Shown here piece after piece: positions 24,601-35,342 of a stretch of DNA of 64,000 nucleotides. This DNA comes from Purpureocillium takamizusanense (lineage: Eukaryota; Ascomycota; Sordariomycetes; Hypocreales; Ophiocordycipitaceae): assembly GCF_022605165.1 (NCBI RefSeq), contig NC_063071.1, positions 496,001 to 560,000 of the forward strand, read 5' to 3'. The stretch's first letter is position 1. The number at the start of each line of letters is the position of its first letter. Below the pieces are notes generated by a model, which worked only from the letters and a program-made list of their open reading frames with translations, searched no databases and was not told where the DNA came from. Position numbers and translations under genes: made by a program.

Positions 24601-27000
24601 CCTAATTATGCCTTTCGGATTAACTAATGCACTTATAAGCTTTTAGACGATAATTAATGACGTCCTTAAGGAATACCTCGATATATTTATCGTAGTCTAC
24701 CTAAATAATATCTTAATCTTCTTTAAGACCCTAGAGGAATATAAGTAATACGTCTATAAGGTTTTAAGGAAACTCTAAGATGCGAAGCTCCTCATAGAAG
24801 TAGAGAAATACGAATTCCATAAATAACGTATTAAGTTCTTAAGATACGAGATTACCCCCGGATTCATTAGTATAGACCTAGATAAGGTTTAAACCGTTAA
24901 GGATTAGCCTCCTCTAACTAACGTTAAAGAAGTACGAGCCTTCTTAGGTTTCGTCAACTTCTACCGAAGATATATTAAGAACTTTAGAGCGATCGGCATC
25001 CCCTTAACCGATTTAATAAGGAAAGATCGACCCTTTATCTAGAACGAAAAAGAATAAGCTATATTCGACGATATTAAATAAAGAATATTAAAAGAACCTA
25101 TTTATGCCTTATTAGATCTATCTCGACCCTTCGAAGTCGAAACCGACGCCTCGGATTAGGCGCTCGGCGGATAACTAAGGCAACGAGACGAAGAAGGACG
25201 GCTATACCCCATTGCCTTCTATTTAAAGAAGCTTAGTAGACTAGAACTCAATTACCCAATCTATAATAAAGAACTTATAGTAATCATTAAGGCATTTAAA
25301 GAATAGAAATACTATCTAAGCGGTATAATAGCGATAGTTAAGGTCTATACCGACTATAAGAACCTAATTAGCTTTACGATAATAAAGGAACTAAATAAAC
25401 GTTAGATCCGATAGTACGAATTCCTATTAGAATTTAACTTCGAGATTATTTATCGTAAGGGAAGCGAAAATAAGCAAGCCGACGCGCTTAGCCGACGAGA
25501 AGATCTTAAGTCCCCGATAGAAGTATAGCGAGCCGCGATCTTACGATTAAACGATAAAGGCACGCTAGAATTAGGCATATAATAAGTTAATGCGATATAG
25601 AAGGTCGAACCCGACTAAGAGTAGAACTAGCGTATTCGATAAGCCTACGTAAACGACGAACTTATAAGTAAGTAGGAAATAAACCCGGCCTTATCTAAAG
25701 AATAGGATACGCTTCTATTTAATAACCGGTATTATATTCCTACGTAACTTTAAGAGAAGCTTATTAAAGAAGTATATAAGTATTAACTATATAGATACTA
25801 AGGGGTTTATAAGACCCTTATGAGATTACGACGTACTTAAGATTTCCCTAAGGCAAGATATATAGTATAGGAAGTCATTTAAAACTGCGATATATGCAAT
25901 AAAGCTAAAAGCAATCGCTATATACCCTATAGGAAACTTTAACTAATACTACTACTAGGTAAAGTATAGGATATAATCGTACTCGACTTTATTATTAAGT
26001 TACCTCCGTTAAAGGAACTAATAATAGGAATAACTTACGATAGTATCTTAGTCATTATAGAGAAGCTTACGAAGTATAGATACTTTATACTATATAAGGA
26101 GTTAAGTACGACTTAAGACTTAGTATATATATTTATTCGAGTAATAGTAAGCTAGTATAGCTTACTTAAGTAACTAATCTCGGATCGAGATAAGCTCTTT
26201 ATATCGAATTTCTAGAAAAGTTTAATATAATAACTAGGAGTTAAGTATTCCCTATCTACGGCATTCTACCCGCAGACGGATAGGCAGATAGAGCGACTCA
26301 ATTAGATACTCGAATAATACCTACGATACTATATTAACTACGAATAGAATAATTAGGTAAAGTTACTACTAATAGCTTAATAGGCTTATAATAGCTCGGA
26401 TAACGAAGCTATTAGTATATTACTATTTAAGGCTAACTACGGCTATAACCTAGAATTAACGGTATAGTAAGTATAAACGGACACTCTAATAGCTACGAAG
26501 CTAGCATAAAGTCTTTAAAAGATATATACTTACTTATAATAAGAATAGATATTCCTCTAAAATAGAATGAAATACTATATAAATAAAAAGAGATTAGAAG
26601 GACTAACTCTAAAGGAGGGGGATAAAGTATATCTCCTTCGACGAAATATTAAAACAAAAAGACCTAGCGAAAAACTCGACTAAAAGAAGATCGGACTATT
26701 TAAAATTATAAAGAAAATCTTAGAAACTAGCTATAGACTATCACTACCTTAAACCATAAGGATATACCCTATATTTTATATTTCATTACTAGAATTAGTA
26801 CCTAAAAGGGCAGGACTCGAAATAAACCTCGAAGTAGAAGAAGAACGAGAATATAACGTCGAATAAATACTAGACTTAAGACTAAGAAGGCACGGAACCG
26901 AATACCTTATTAAGTAAGAAGGCTATAAATATACCGAAAACATATAGGAACCTAGCTCTTATTTAAAGAAGTGCCCTTAATTATTGCGATAGTTTCACCG
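21662..27000 (+). pseudogene. gag-pol remnant of the Gypsy element
   Basis: Many stops interrupt what was a gag-pol polyprotein. Readable pieces are a CCHC-type knuckle, reverse transcriptase, RNase H, integrase core and chromodomain, all in the plus direction. Nearly every stop fits a TGG or CAA/CAG codon hit by RIP. Frames are largely preserved between motifs, so substitutions rather than indels killed it. Confidence 0.85.
26849..26960 (+). pseudogene. Chromodomain remnant at the integrase C-terminus
   Basis: The frame reads EYNVE, stop, ILDLRLRRHGTEYLIK, stop, EGYKYTENI, stop, EP. The stops fall where chromodomains have Glu/Gln or Trp. By family knowledge this module targets integration to marked heterochromatin. 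Confidence 0.8.
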
Positions 27001-27540
27001 GGAATAGGCGTCGCGCCTAACTCGGGGAGTATCGTATTCTAATCTATTACGCCGAAATACCCGATCGAATAGGCGTTCGATACCGCTTCCGATTTTAAAT
27101 CCCGGACCTTTAACTCCCCGAACGAGGGAAGATTAGAGTTAATCTAATCTAACTCGTCTAAACCTTCTATCCTACGAGTAAATAAATCGTTCCCCCGGTC
27201 GCGAAGGAACCGCTTTTATTGCCTTAGCCGAGTCAACCGGGCTAGGGCCTCGGCGGCCTCCCGATAGGCCTCTAGGGCCTTCTATTAAGCCTAGGCTAAT
27301 TAGTCCTCTACCTCGTCCGCTTGCGCTTTAACCCGCTCTAAGGCCGCATAGGTACGGTCGAGGGAGCTACCTATTAAGAACCCGTTATAAGGATGACCGA
27401 CGCGAACGCACTTAGCGTAACGCGATAAGTTATCGGCCATCCGATAGGGCATCTTTTAACGAAAGCACGGCGTATACGGTATCGTATCGAACGACCCGAA
27501 TTTAGTTATATAGGCGAGAAGCGATTTCCGCTTAGTAGTA
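26990..27540 (-). pseudogene. Antisense accessory ORF in the Gypsy element (Cys-rich + coiled coil)
   Basis: Between the chromodomain and 3' LTR the plus strand has no continuation of pol, but the minus strand holds a long coherent frame with only a few RIP-type stops. Its early part reads KFGSFDTIPYTPCF, then AKCVRVGHPYNGF, with Tyr at positions where Cys spacing would be expected. A charged helical stretch follows (DEVED, YREAAEALARLTRLRQ) and then KRFLRDRGNDLFTRRIEGL. This looks like the small fungal proteins that combine a Cys-rich, DNA-binding-like start with a coiled coil (from memory; not searched). It opposes the retrotransposon strand. Coordinates are approximate. Confidence 0.55.
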
Positions 27541-27695
27541 GAGTTACGTTATCGCGACTTCGTTACCCGACTTAATATAGCGTTAGTATCGTATAGAAAG
27601 AAGAGAAGGTTAGAATATGGATACTTACGATACCTAGAGAAGGAACGACCGTATTTAAAGGCCTTAGGATAAGCGCCTTAAGAGGAGGGGAATAA

Positions 27696-28148
27696 TATTA
27701 TAAACTAACGGTTAGCCGCTAGATAGGCCGGCCCGAGGAAGCCTTATAATAGGGATCCTATATATATTTATTAGAATCTAAGAGGAAGATAGGATAGTAT
27801 TACGTAATAAGACACGTAACCCTAGGATTAGTAGGATTACTACTAAGCTAAGTAAGCTAGCCTTACTTAGATTAGGGGGATCTATATTAAGCTAGGTAAG
27901 CTAGGCTTACCCGGCTTACTATTAAGCTAACTAATTAGTAAAGAGATAGACGGATATATATACTATAGTTACTATTAGAGTAGATAGCTAGATCTTTAGT
28001 AATCAATCTAAGTATCTAAGTGTTTATTACTTAAGTAAGAAGTATAAACCTTCTTGACGGACTTCGTGAATCTTTACTACTCGTTATTAAGCCTAACGTA
28101 CCTCCTAAGTAATAGCAAACCTTAGGATCCCTTTTAGGCTCCGTTACA
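27696..28148 (+). repeat. 3' LTR of Gypsy element (453 bp)
   Basis: The same length as the 5' LTR and only lightly different, all visible differences being transitions. It is followed at once by TTAAG (28149-28153). The closing CA is preserved here. Confidence 0.9.
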
Positions 28149-28254
28149 TTAAGCTTATAAATATATTAATTACTTTTTAAAATTATATCTATAAGGTATT
28201 ATAAAGGCTAATTAATATTATTTATATAATATATTTAAATAAGAGTAATATTAA

Positions 28255-28883
28255 GTATATAATTACTTTTTACTTAATATATAACCTAGACTTATAGGCT
28301 TTTTTTCTAGCTAATCCTATACCGTATAGCCCGCTATACCTAACCGCGGTTTTTAGCCCGGGCTAGCGCGCGATAATAACTAAGTCCGCTATTAATAGCC
28401 CGCCCGCATACTTTAATTTAATACTACTATAAATATATCTTATAAGATAGTATTAAATACTTATATTGCGGCCTTATAATAGACCTTAAGCGACGATAGA
28501 GACGGCATTATAAGGTGCCTATAGTAGCGGTAGTAGCAGCGGCGGCGGCGTAGCTACTTAAGGCCGACCGGCAGTATTATAAGCGACGGTAGCGACGGCA
28601 CTTATAGGCACCCGGCCCGGTCTGGAAAAATAAGTCTCTAATATTATAATATCTTAATAAAATAGCGGAAACATACTTTTTAAATAAACTAAGCCTTACT
28701 AGCGCGCTAGCGCGGGCGCTACGTTATAATAATATTAGTTAATTAAGATATCGGTATATATTATAGTACGCTAGTCTCGTCCTATACCTATATACTAAAA
28801 ATAGCTAGCGCGGCATAAGGGCGGGGCGGGGACCTAAAAGAAAAATAGGCCGGTTATATATTAAGCAAAAAGTAGTTATATAT
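28255..28883. mobile_element. Small TIR element (MITE-like), about 630 bp
   Basis: Imperfect 32-bp terminal inverted repeats lie at 28255-28286 and 28852-28883, sharing CTTAATATATAACC and a five-T run. Both ends are flanked by TTAA (left 28251-28254, right overlapping the end at about 28883-28886), so a TTAA-type target is possible. The interior is GC-rich compared with its surroundings and contains a second inverted pair (GGTGCCTATA near 28514 and its complement near 28603). There is no coding frame, so it would be non-autonomous. Confidence 0.6.
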
Positions 28884-29015
28884 TAAGTACTATTCTTAAA
28901 TAATATCTTTATCTTTTTAAAAATATAAAAAGAATATATTTAATATATTTAATAAATATTAATATATATATATAAAGCTAAATTATATATTAACTTAAAT
29001 AAGCTAATTTATATA

Positions 29016-29019
29016 GAAA

Positions 29020-29063
<44 letters not shown>
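29016..29063. repeat. (ATT)n microsatellite
   Basis: About 16 uninterrupted ATT units within the AT block. Confidence 0.85.
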
Positions 29064-29064
<1 letters not shown>

Positions 29065-32000
29065 AAAGGTAAAGATTAACGTAAAGAAAGTATTAAATAT
29101 TACTTATATAATAACTTAATACCTTTAAGAACTAAAGTATATAAGCTTTATACTTAAATAAGTCCCCCCTTATCTTTATATATTATTAATAATATAGTTA
29201 TTAACCCTTTTATAAAGGTAATATTAATAACTTTAATACCTTTACTATTACCTTTACTTTTATTACTATAATTATTACCTTAAGTAATAATACTAAGCTA
29301 TTTATTAAAGTAGGTACCTTTAAGGATTACTTTATAGTAATTAAGATTACCTTTATTATTTTTACTAAAGCTCTTTTTATTATTATTATTATTATTACTT
29401 TTATTATTAGAAAAGAAAATAAAAAGGAAAATAAAGAAAAAGATAAAAAAAAGGAATAATTATACCTTATAAAATAGCCCTCCCCTTTTAAAAAGGGTAA
29501 AGTTAATATTAATATTTTTTAATATTCTTTATTAGCTTACTTTATAAAATATTTATATACTTTAATATACTTTACGTCCTTAAATAGCTTTTATATTAAT
29601 TTAAGATATTTACTTTATTTAATTAAAGCTTCTTCTTTAACTCTTTAATTATAAAGCCTTTAATATATTATAAAGATCTCTTTTACTTTATATAATATAT
29701 TATTATTTATTTATATTAATATATCTTAATTATTTAAGATAACTTAATTAAATATAAAATTATTATTTATATATTATAGTTAATCTATATAAAATTAGTT
29801 ATATATACTTAAAGGTAAGCCTATTAGCTCGATTATATATAAACTTATTACTTTTTTAATTAAAGAATAAAGTTATTAATATAATTAAAGTATAATTAAT
29901 ATATATATAAAGAGTACTTTAAAGAATAAACTATAAGTCCTTAACTTTATAGTCTTTTTAAATCTTTTAGTTTTAATTCTTATAAAAAAGTATATTAAAT
30001 ATTATAATTAACTTATTTAATTTATATTTTAATAAAAAGTTAAACTTAAAAAGTAGCTATATTTAATATATTTACTATTTTAATAAGCGCTAATAAGTTA
30101 TAGAGTATTTTAAGTTTTTATAGTCTATAAGTATTATTAAGCTCTTATAGCTATAAAGCTTTATAAATTATTACTTTAAGTAATAAATAATCGTTAATAT
30201 TTCTTTATTATAAATAAGATAATTTTATTTAATAAGAAATAACTTTTATAAATAAAAAAGTATTAATTTTTATTAATTATTTATATTTTATAAATATATT
30301 CCCTTTAAAGTAATCTTATTATAATTTATTTTTAAGAAAGTAAGTAAGTTAAGGTTTTATTATAAAAAGATTAAGGCCTTTATAAAGAGCTCCTTAAAGG
30401 CCTAAAATACTATTTAATATTTTTATTTTTATATAAATAAAACCTACTTTTTTATTAAGGCTATAAGTAATATTATTATATTTAAGAACTTAAATATAAA
30501 GATTTAATAATAATTAATAAATTTAAAGAAGCTTTATATTCTTTTTTATATTATTAAAGTTAATTATTTAATAACTGTTTTTATTTTTATAAGGTTTACT
30601 TTAATACCCTTATTTATATAAATAATAATAAATCTTAAGTATTTAATAGTCTTAACCTTAAATTAATACTTATTTATATTAAGATATAAGCTATAGTCTT
30701 AAAGCTACTTAAATATTTATTATACCTTTATATAATATTCCTTAAGAGTATTACTTATAAAGATAAAGATATTATTTATATAAGTAAAGTAAAAATTATT
30801 TAAGAAGTCTTATAATATATTATTAATATAATATTAAAAAGTCGCTAAAATATTATTAAAGGTAAATAAGGTAATTATTTACTTAAAGAAGCTATTTTAT
30901 ATAAAAAGTAATCTTTTATTTTTTTTATCGTTATTTATACTTTATAAAATACTTTTATTATATTAAGCTTAGTAAATAAATAAGTATTTATTAAGTTATA
31001 AAATATATTATTAATAAAAGGGATTAAATAATAATTTAATTTTATAATAATATTAAAGGAATAATAATTATAATAAAAATAAAGCCTATCCCTTAACTTT
31101 TATATAAAGAGGATTAATATTATTACCTTTAAGCTATTAGCTTTAATAAACCCTTTATTAAAGAGAGTATTAAAGGTCTTTTATAATATTAATACCTTTT
31201 TATATAATATATTATATAGTACTTTATAAAGTATAAATTAATCTTAATTATTTAGGCCTATCTTAAGGGGGATTTAATAATTTATATTAGGCTTATAAAG
31301 GTTAAGGTTATTTATTTTTTATTTCTCGAAAAGTAAGAGTAAATTATAAAAATATAATAAAATAATTACTTAAAGGTTTTTTTTCTTAATTTAAGCTACT
31401 TAAATATAAGCGCCTTTTTAATATCCTTTATATTAATAATAAAGATAGCTACTTTAGCTATATTACCGCTCTTTTATTTTCTAATCTATTATATATACTT
31501 TATAAAGGTTAATACTATAATATAAAAAGTATCTTTTATATCTCTTAAGAATAAGCTATTAAGGGGCGGCCTTTAATAATACTATATTTAAATTTATAAT
31601 AGGCTATATTAAAGCTTACTTTTATATAAAATTAAATAAGACTTTATATATTATATTTAAGGTTTCCTTAAAATAAAGGGGAACTTTAATTATAATATTA
31701 TATAAATATAAAGAAATTATAAATAGCTTTTTATATTTATAATTAATTATATTAGCCCTTTAATAATTACTTTATCTATAATATTTAATATCTTTTTTAT
31801 TAAGACCTTAAGGTTTTAAATTACTTTTTTATTTATAGCTATATAATATTTATATTCTTTATTAATAAATATAAAATAAAGGGGACTTTTATTAATTAAT
31901 ATTAATATTATTAATAAGGTTATCTTTAAGTATTACTTAAGCTTTATTTTCTTTACTTATATTATTATAAGCTTTAAAATATAGCTTTACTTTAAAGAGA

Positions 32001-32903
32001 TACTTTTCCTTATATAAGCGCTATTTCTTTACTTTCGCTCCCTTTTTTATCTTTATTTTTAAGTTTAAGCTTAATAAAGATTATATAATATAGCTTAATG
32101 AAATTCGATATTATAAGTTATCTTACTAAAGTATAAAAATAATATAATATAAAGTAGCCGCTCTTTTTATAATAAAGGTATAGCCTTTTATTTTTCTTTC
32201 TTTCTTTTTTATCTTTAATAGCTTATATAGCTTAATAAGGCTAATTACTTTTTTATATAAAATCTCTTTAAGGGCCCCTTTTATAATTAAATACTATAAA
32301 ATAATAGAATTTCTTTATAAATATTATCGAAACGATTAGCTATTAAATATATAAAGTTAATAATTATAGCTTTAATATTATCGATAAATAATATTAAAGC
32401 TATAATTTAACTTAAGTAATTTATATCTCTATTAAATAGCTAAAAGGTAATATATTTCTTTTAAAGGCTTACTTTATCCTTACTAGCCTATTTTAAAATA
32501 TTAGCGATCTATTATAGAAATAGTCTTAATAATACTTTATTTACTTAAAGTCTAAAATATAAGAATATATTAATAAGAAAGGAATAATATAATATCTTTA
32601 AGGTAAATACTTATATATATTAGTCGTTAGCTTATATAAGCTTAATAAGCCTTACTATAAGTAATAACCCTTATAAATAATATTAAAAGCTAATATTAAT
32701 ATTATTAAAGTATTAATAATCTATTTATAAATCTCTTTTATAAATAAAAGCTAATATAAGGCTAATATAAATATAAGATTACTTTATATATTAAAGAAAG
32801 GTAAAATAGCGGTATTAATATCTTATATTATTAATTATTATAACTTTAATATATTAAGTAACTAAGATATAAGTATTAATATACTCTTTATTAATAATAT
32901 TAG

Positions 32904-33324
32904 TATTATAAACGCTAAATAAAGGAGGGAGCTAACTTAATTAAAGGTATAAGGCCTAAGACGGCTTAATAACTAGCTTAATAGGGCTAGGCAGCTAGTA
33001 AGGGAAAGTACCCTAGAGGTTATATAACCTAAGAAGTAATCGAAGGGATTATACTTCGATTACCTTAAGTAATATTAGAGATTAAGAGGATTACTATATA
33101 ATCGGGTAGATTAGTAAAGAGATAGATAAGTATATATACTATAGTTATTATTAAAGTAGATAGCTAGATCTTTAGTAATTAATTTAAGTATTTAGTCTAT
33201 TATTAATTAAGTAAGAGGTATAGACCCTCTTAATAGACTTTATAAATCTTTATTACTTATTATTAAGCCTAACGTACCTCTTAAGTAATAGTAAACCTTA
33301 GGATCCCTTTAAGGCTCCGTTATA
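32904..33324 (+). repeat. Solo LTR of the same Gypsy family
   Basis: The 5' end TATTATAAAC and the 3' half, from GTAAAGAGATAGA to GGCTCCGTTATA, match the 453-bp LTRs. Part of the 5' half is diverged or shortened (421 bp total). ATTAG precedes it and GTTAG follows, consistent with a 5-bp duplication whose left copy lost a G by RIP. Confidence 0.75.
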
Positions 33325-34054
33325 GTTAGTTACTTACTTATATAATATTAATAAGTTATTATAATCTCTTATTATTAAAAAGTTTAGCTATTTAAAAAGG
33401 TTAATAAATAAAATAATAGTATAAAGGGAAAGAAAAGAATAAAGCTTACTTAATTATAAGTATCTTTATAATTAATATATTAAATATATTTATATAAATT
33501 AAATATCTTATATATATAACTAATCTTAAAGACTATTAAAACTAATGGTTTTGACTTTATAGCGTTTTTATATATTATATATATATAATATATATAAGAT
33601 AATTTTTTAATATAAATAGGTATTTACTTATAATAGTAAATATAGCGTTATTACTTTACTATATTATTATAATAGTAATAAATAAAAGGTATTATAAAAG
33701 TATAATATAAATAAAAAAGTAATAAAGTAATAAAGAAAATATAAATATAAAAGTAAAAATAATAATAATATATAAAAGATAAAACTAATATAAATATATA
33801 AAAAAAGCTAATAATAATAAAAAATAATAAAAAATAATATAAAGTAATTATATTTATATTATTAATATAGATATTATAATAATATAGGTTTATTAATAAT
33901 TAAAGAGTAATTTATTATTTATTTACCCTTAACTTAATTTATAGCGAATATTATAGAATTAAAAGGAATAAAGACTTAAAGATAGTTATAAATAAAAGAT
34001 AATAACTTATTTAAGTTTTAAATAAGTAACTAGGATAGTTACTTAAAAAGGAGA

Positions 34055-34290
34055 ATAATTATAATAAAGTACTAAAAAAAACATATATATATAGACTTAA
34101 ATAGAGAACTAAGGCATATATATAATGCCCCTAAACTATAGGGTATTAAAGTCCGTCTAGCTAGTAAATTAAAAGCTTAAACCTATAAGCTTTAATACTT
34201 AAAATAAAGCGCTCTTTATAGAATATAATTATATTATTACTTCTCTTACTTAATTATTAACTTAATATTTAGTAAGTAAGTTATTATAAT
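34055..34290 (-). repeat. Right degenerate direct repeat, probable LTR of outer Gypsy element
   Basis: Matches 18877-19115 over its whole length. With the minus-strand pol between them, this copy would be the 5' LTR of the outer element. Confidence 0.55.
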
Positions 34291-34694
34291 AATAGATAAA
34301 TAGATATTATAAAGTATTTATAAAGATTATTTATTATATTAAAATAAAAAAAACTAATATAAGTAATTTAAAATAATATATTTATTTATAAAAAGATAGG
34401 AACTAATTTTATAACTAAGATTATAAAAAAACTAAAGAAGTAACTATAAAGGAAATAGTTAAGTATTAATATATATAAAGGTAAGCTAAGAAATATTAAA
34501 TTATAAGTAATTTACTTATTTATATTAGCTAGCTAGCTATTATAGGTATTAAATAAATTACTTTAATTTAATATTAAGATTAACTTAGCTCTTTAATTAT
34601 ATATTTAATATATATTTTATAAGTTATTAAGTATATTTAACTAGCTAATAATATAAGACTTAACTAACTAAGATTAACTTACTTATATTAGTTA

Positions 34695-34815
34695 TATACT
34701 TAATATACTTAATATACTTAATATACTTAATATACTTAATATACTTAATATACTTAATATACTTAATATACTTAATATACTTAATATACTTAATATACTT
34801 AATATACTTAATATA
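34695..34815. repeat. 9-bp minisatellite (ATACTTAAT)n
   Basis: About thirteen nearly perfect tandem copies of ATACTTAAT near the right edge of the AT block. The lack of divergence between copies contrasts with the decayed surroundings and suggests expansion after RIP. Confidence 0.85.
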
Positions 34816-35342
34816 ATTTTTATAAGCCTAGCTTTATTATTAAAGTAGCTAAGGTAGCTAATATATATCTAGCTATATATAGGGTTAACTTAAGCTAAGA
34901 CATTTATACTTATGCTAAATGCTGTAATATAACTTTCTTCTTAAGCTTGTTTTATATATAATATAGGTCCCTTACTATTATAGATTCGCTTTATCTCGAT
35001 TTTGCTTGTATAGAGGGGCATCCCTAAGATAAGGTCATTTAACGGATATTTTTCTGAACATGTGTTCAGGCCACGGCTGGCTCACTGTGATGCGAGATGG
35101 AAGGGGAAACGTAGAATCTTGGCCAAGGTGAAGGGCTGAAGGCACGGGGCCTGGTCCCGCGTTTTCTTGTAATGTCAATTTGACGGGCTGCCCCATGTCA
35201 AGCCACTCTCAATGGAAGGCGACAAGAGGAGAAAGGGCATATCACGGCCGCATGGCAGGCGCTGGCCCTGGGCCTAGGTAGGTAACAGGGGCGCCTTGCG
35301 AATGTGTTAATCTCGTCTTGCAGAACTGTCCGTCGAGAGACA

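Larger units (their letters stand above)
21209..28148 (+). mobile_element. Complete RIP-inactivated chromodomain Gypsy retrotransposon
   Basis: A 6,940-bp element with two 453-bp LTRs and a TTAAG target duplication. In order: a gag zinc knuckle at 22524-22559 with Cys read as Tyr; reverse transcriptase around 24370-24720 with LRIYVDYR, MPFGLTNA and the catalytic motif seen as YLNN (24698-24709); RNase H with ETDASD at about 25138; integrase with DFIIKLPP (25983), SDRDKLFIS (about 26176) and FYPQTD (26266); and a C-terminal chromodomain at about 26849-26960. The order RT-RNase H-integrase-chromodomain marks a chromovirus-type Gypsy. Trp codons are now stops and catalytic Asp are Asn, so the copy is dead. 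Confidence 0.92.
19116..34054 (-). mobile_element. Decayed minus-strand Gypsy element (outer, interrupted)
   Basis: Reading the minus strand with RIP in mind, the reverse transcriptase catalytic YIDD is seen as YINN within FTYINNIFIF at about 30761-30795. Downstream in that direction, near 30200, is the RNase H-linker signature NYLIYNKEILTII. The element is interrupted by the 6.94-kb Gypsy insertion (21209-28148), a small TIR element (28255-28883) and a solo LTR (32904-33324). Stops occur every few codons, so nothing is functional. Integrase was not identified with confidence. Confidence 0.6.
18600..35030. other. AT-rich RIP block 1 (nested retroelements)
   Basis: For about 16.4 kb the sequence is dominated by TA, TTAA and TATA words, CpA and TpG are very rare, and no frame of 60 codons survives on either strand. 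This is the expected result of RIP (C to T and its complement on duplicated DNA). Retroelement remnants remain readable, because Trp codons appear as stops and Asp as Asn. Both edges are abrupt. Confidence 0.9.

Noticed and set aside
18600..35030. Mitochondrial or foreign AT-rich DNA
   Set aside because: Readable Gypsy motifs with Trp-to-stop and Asp-to-Asn changes show RIP of nuclear retroelements.
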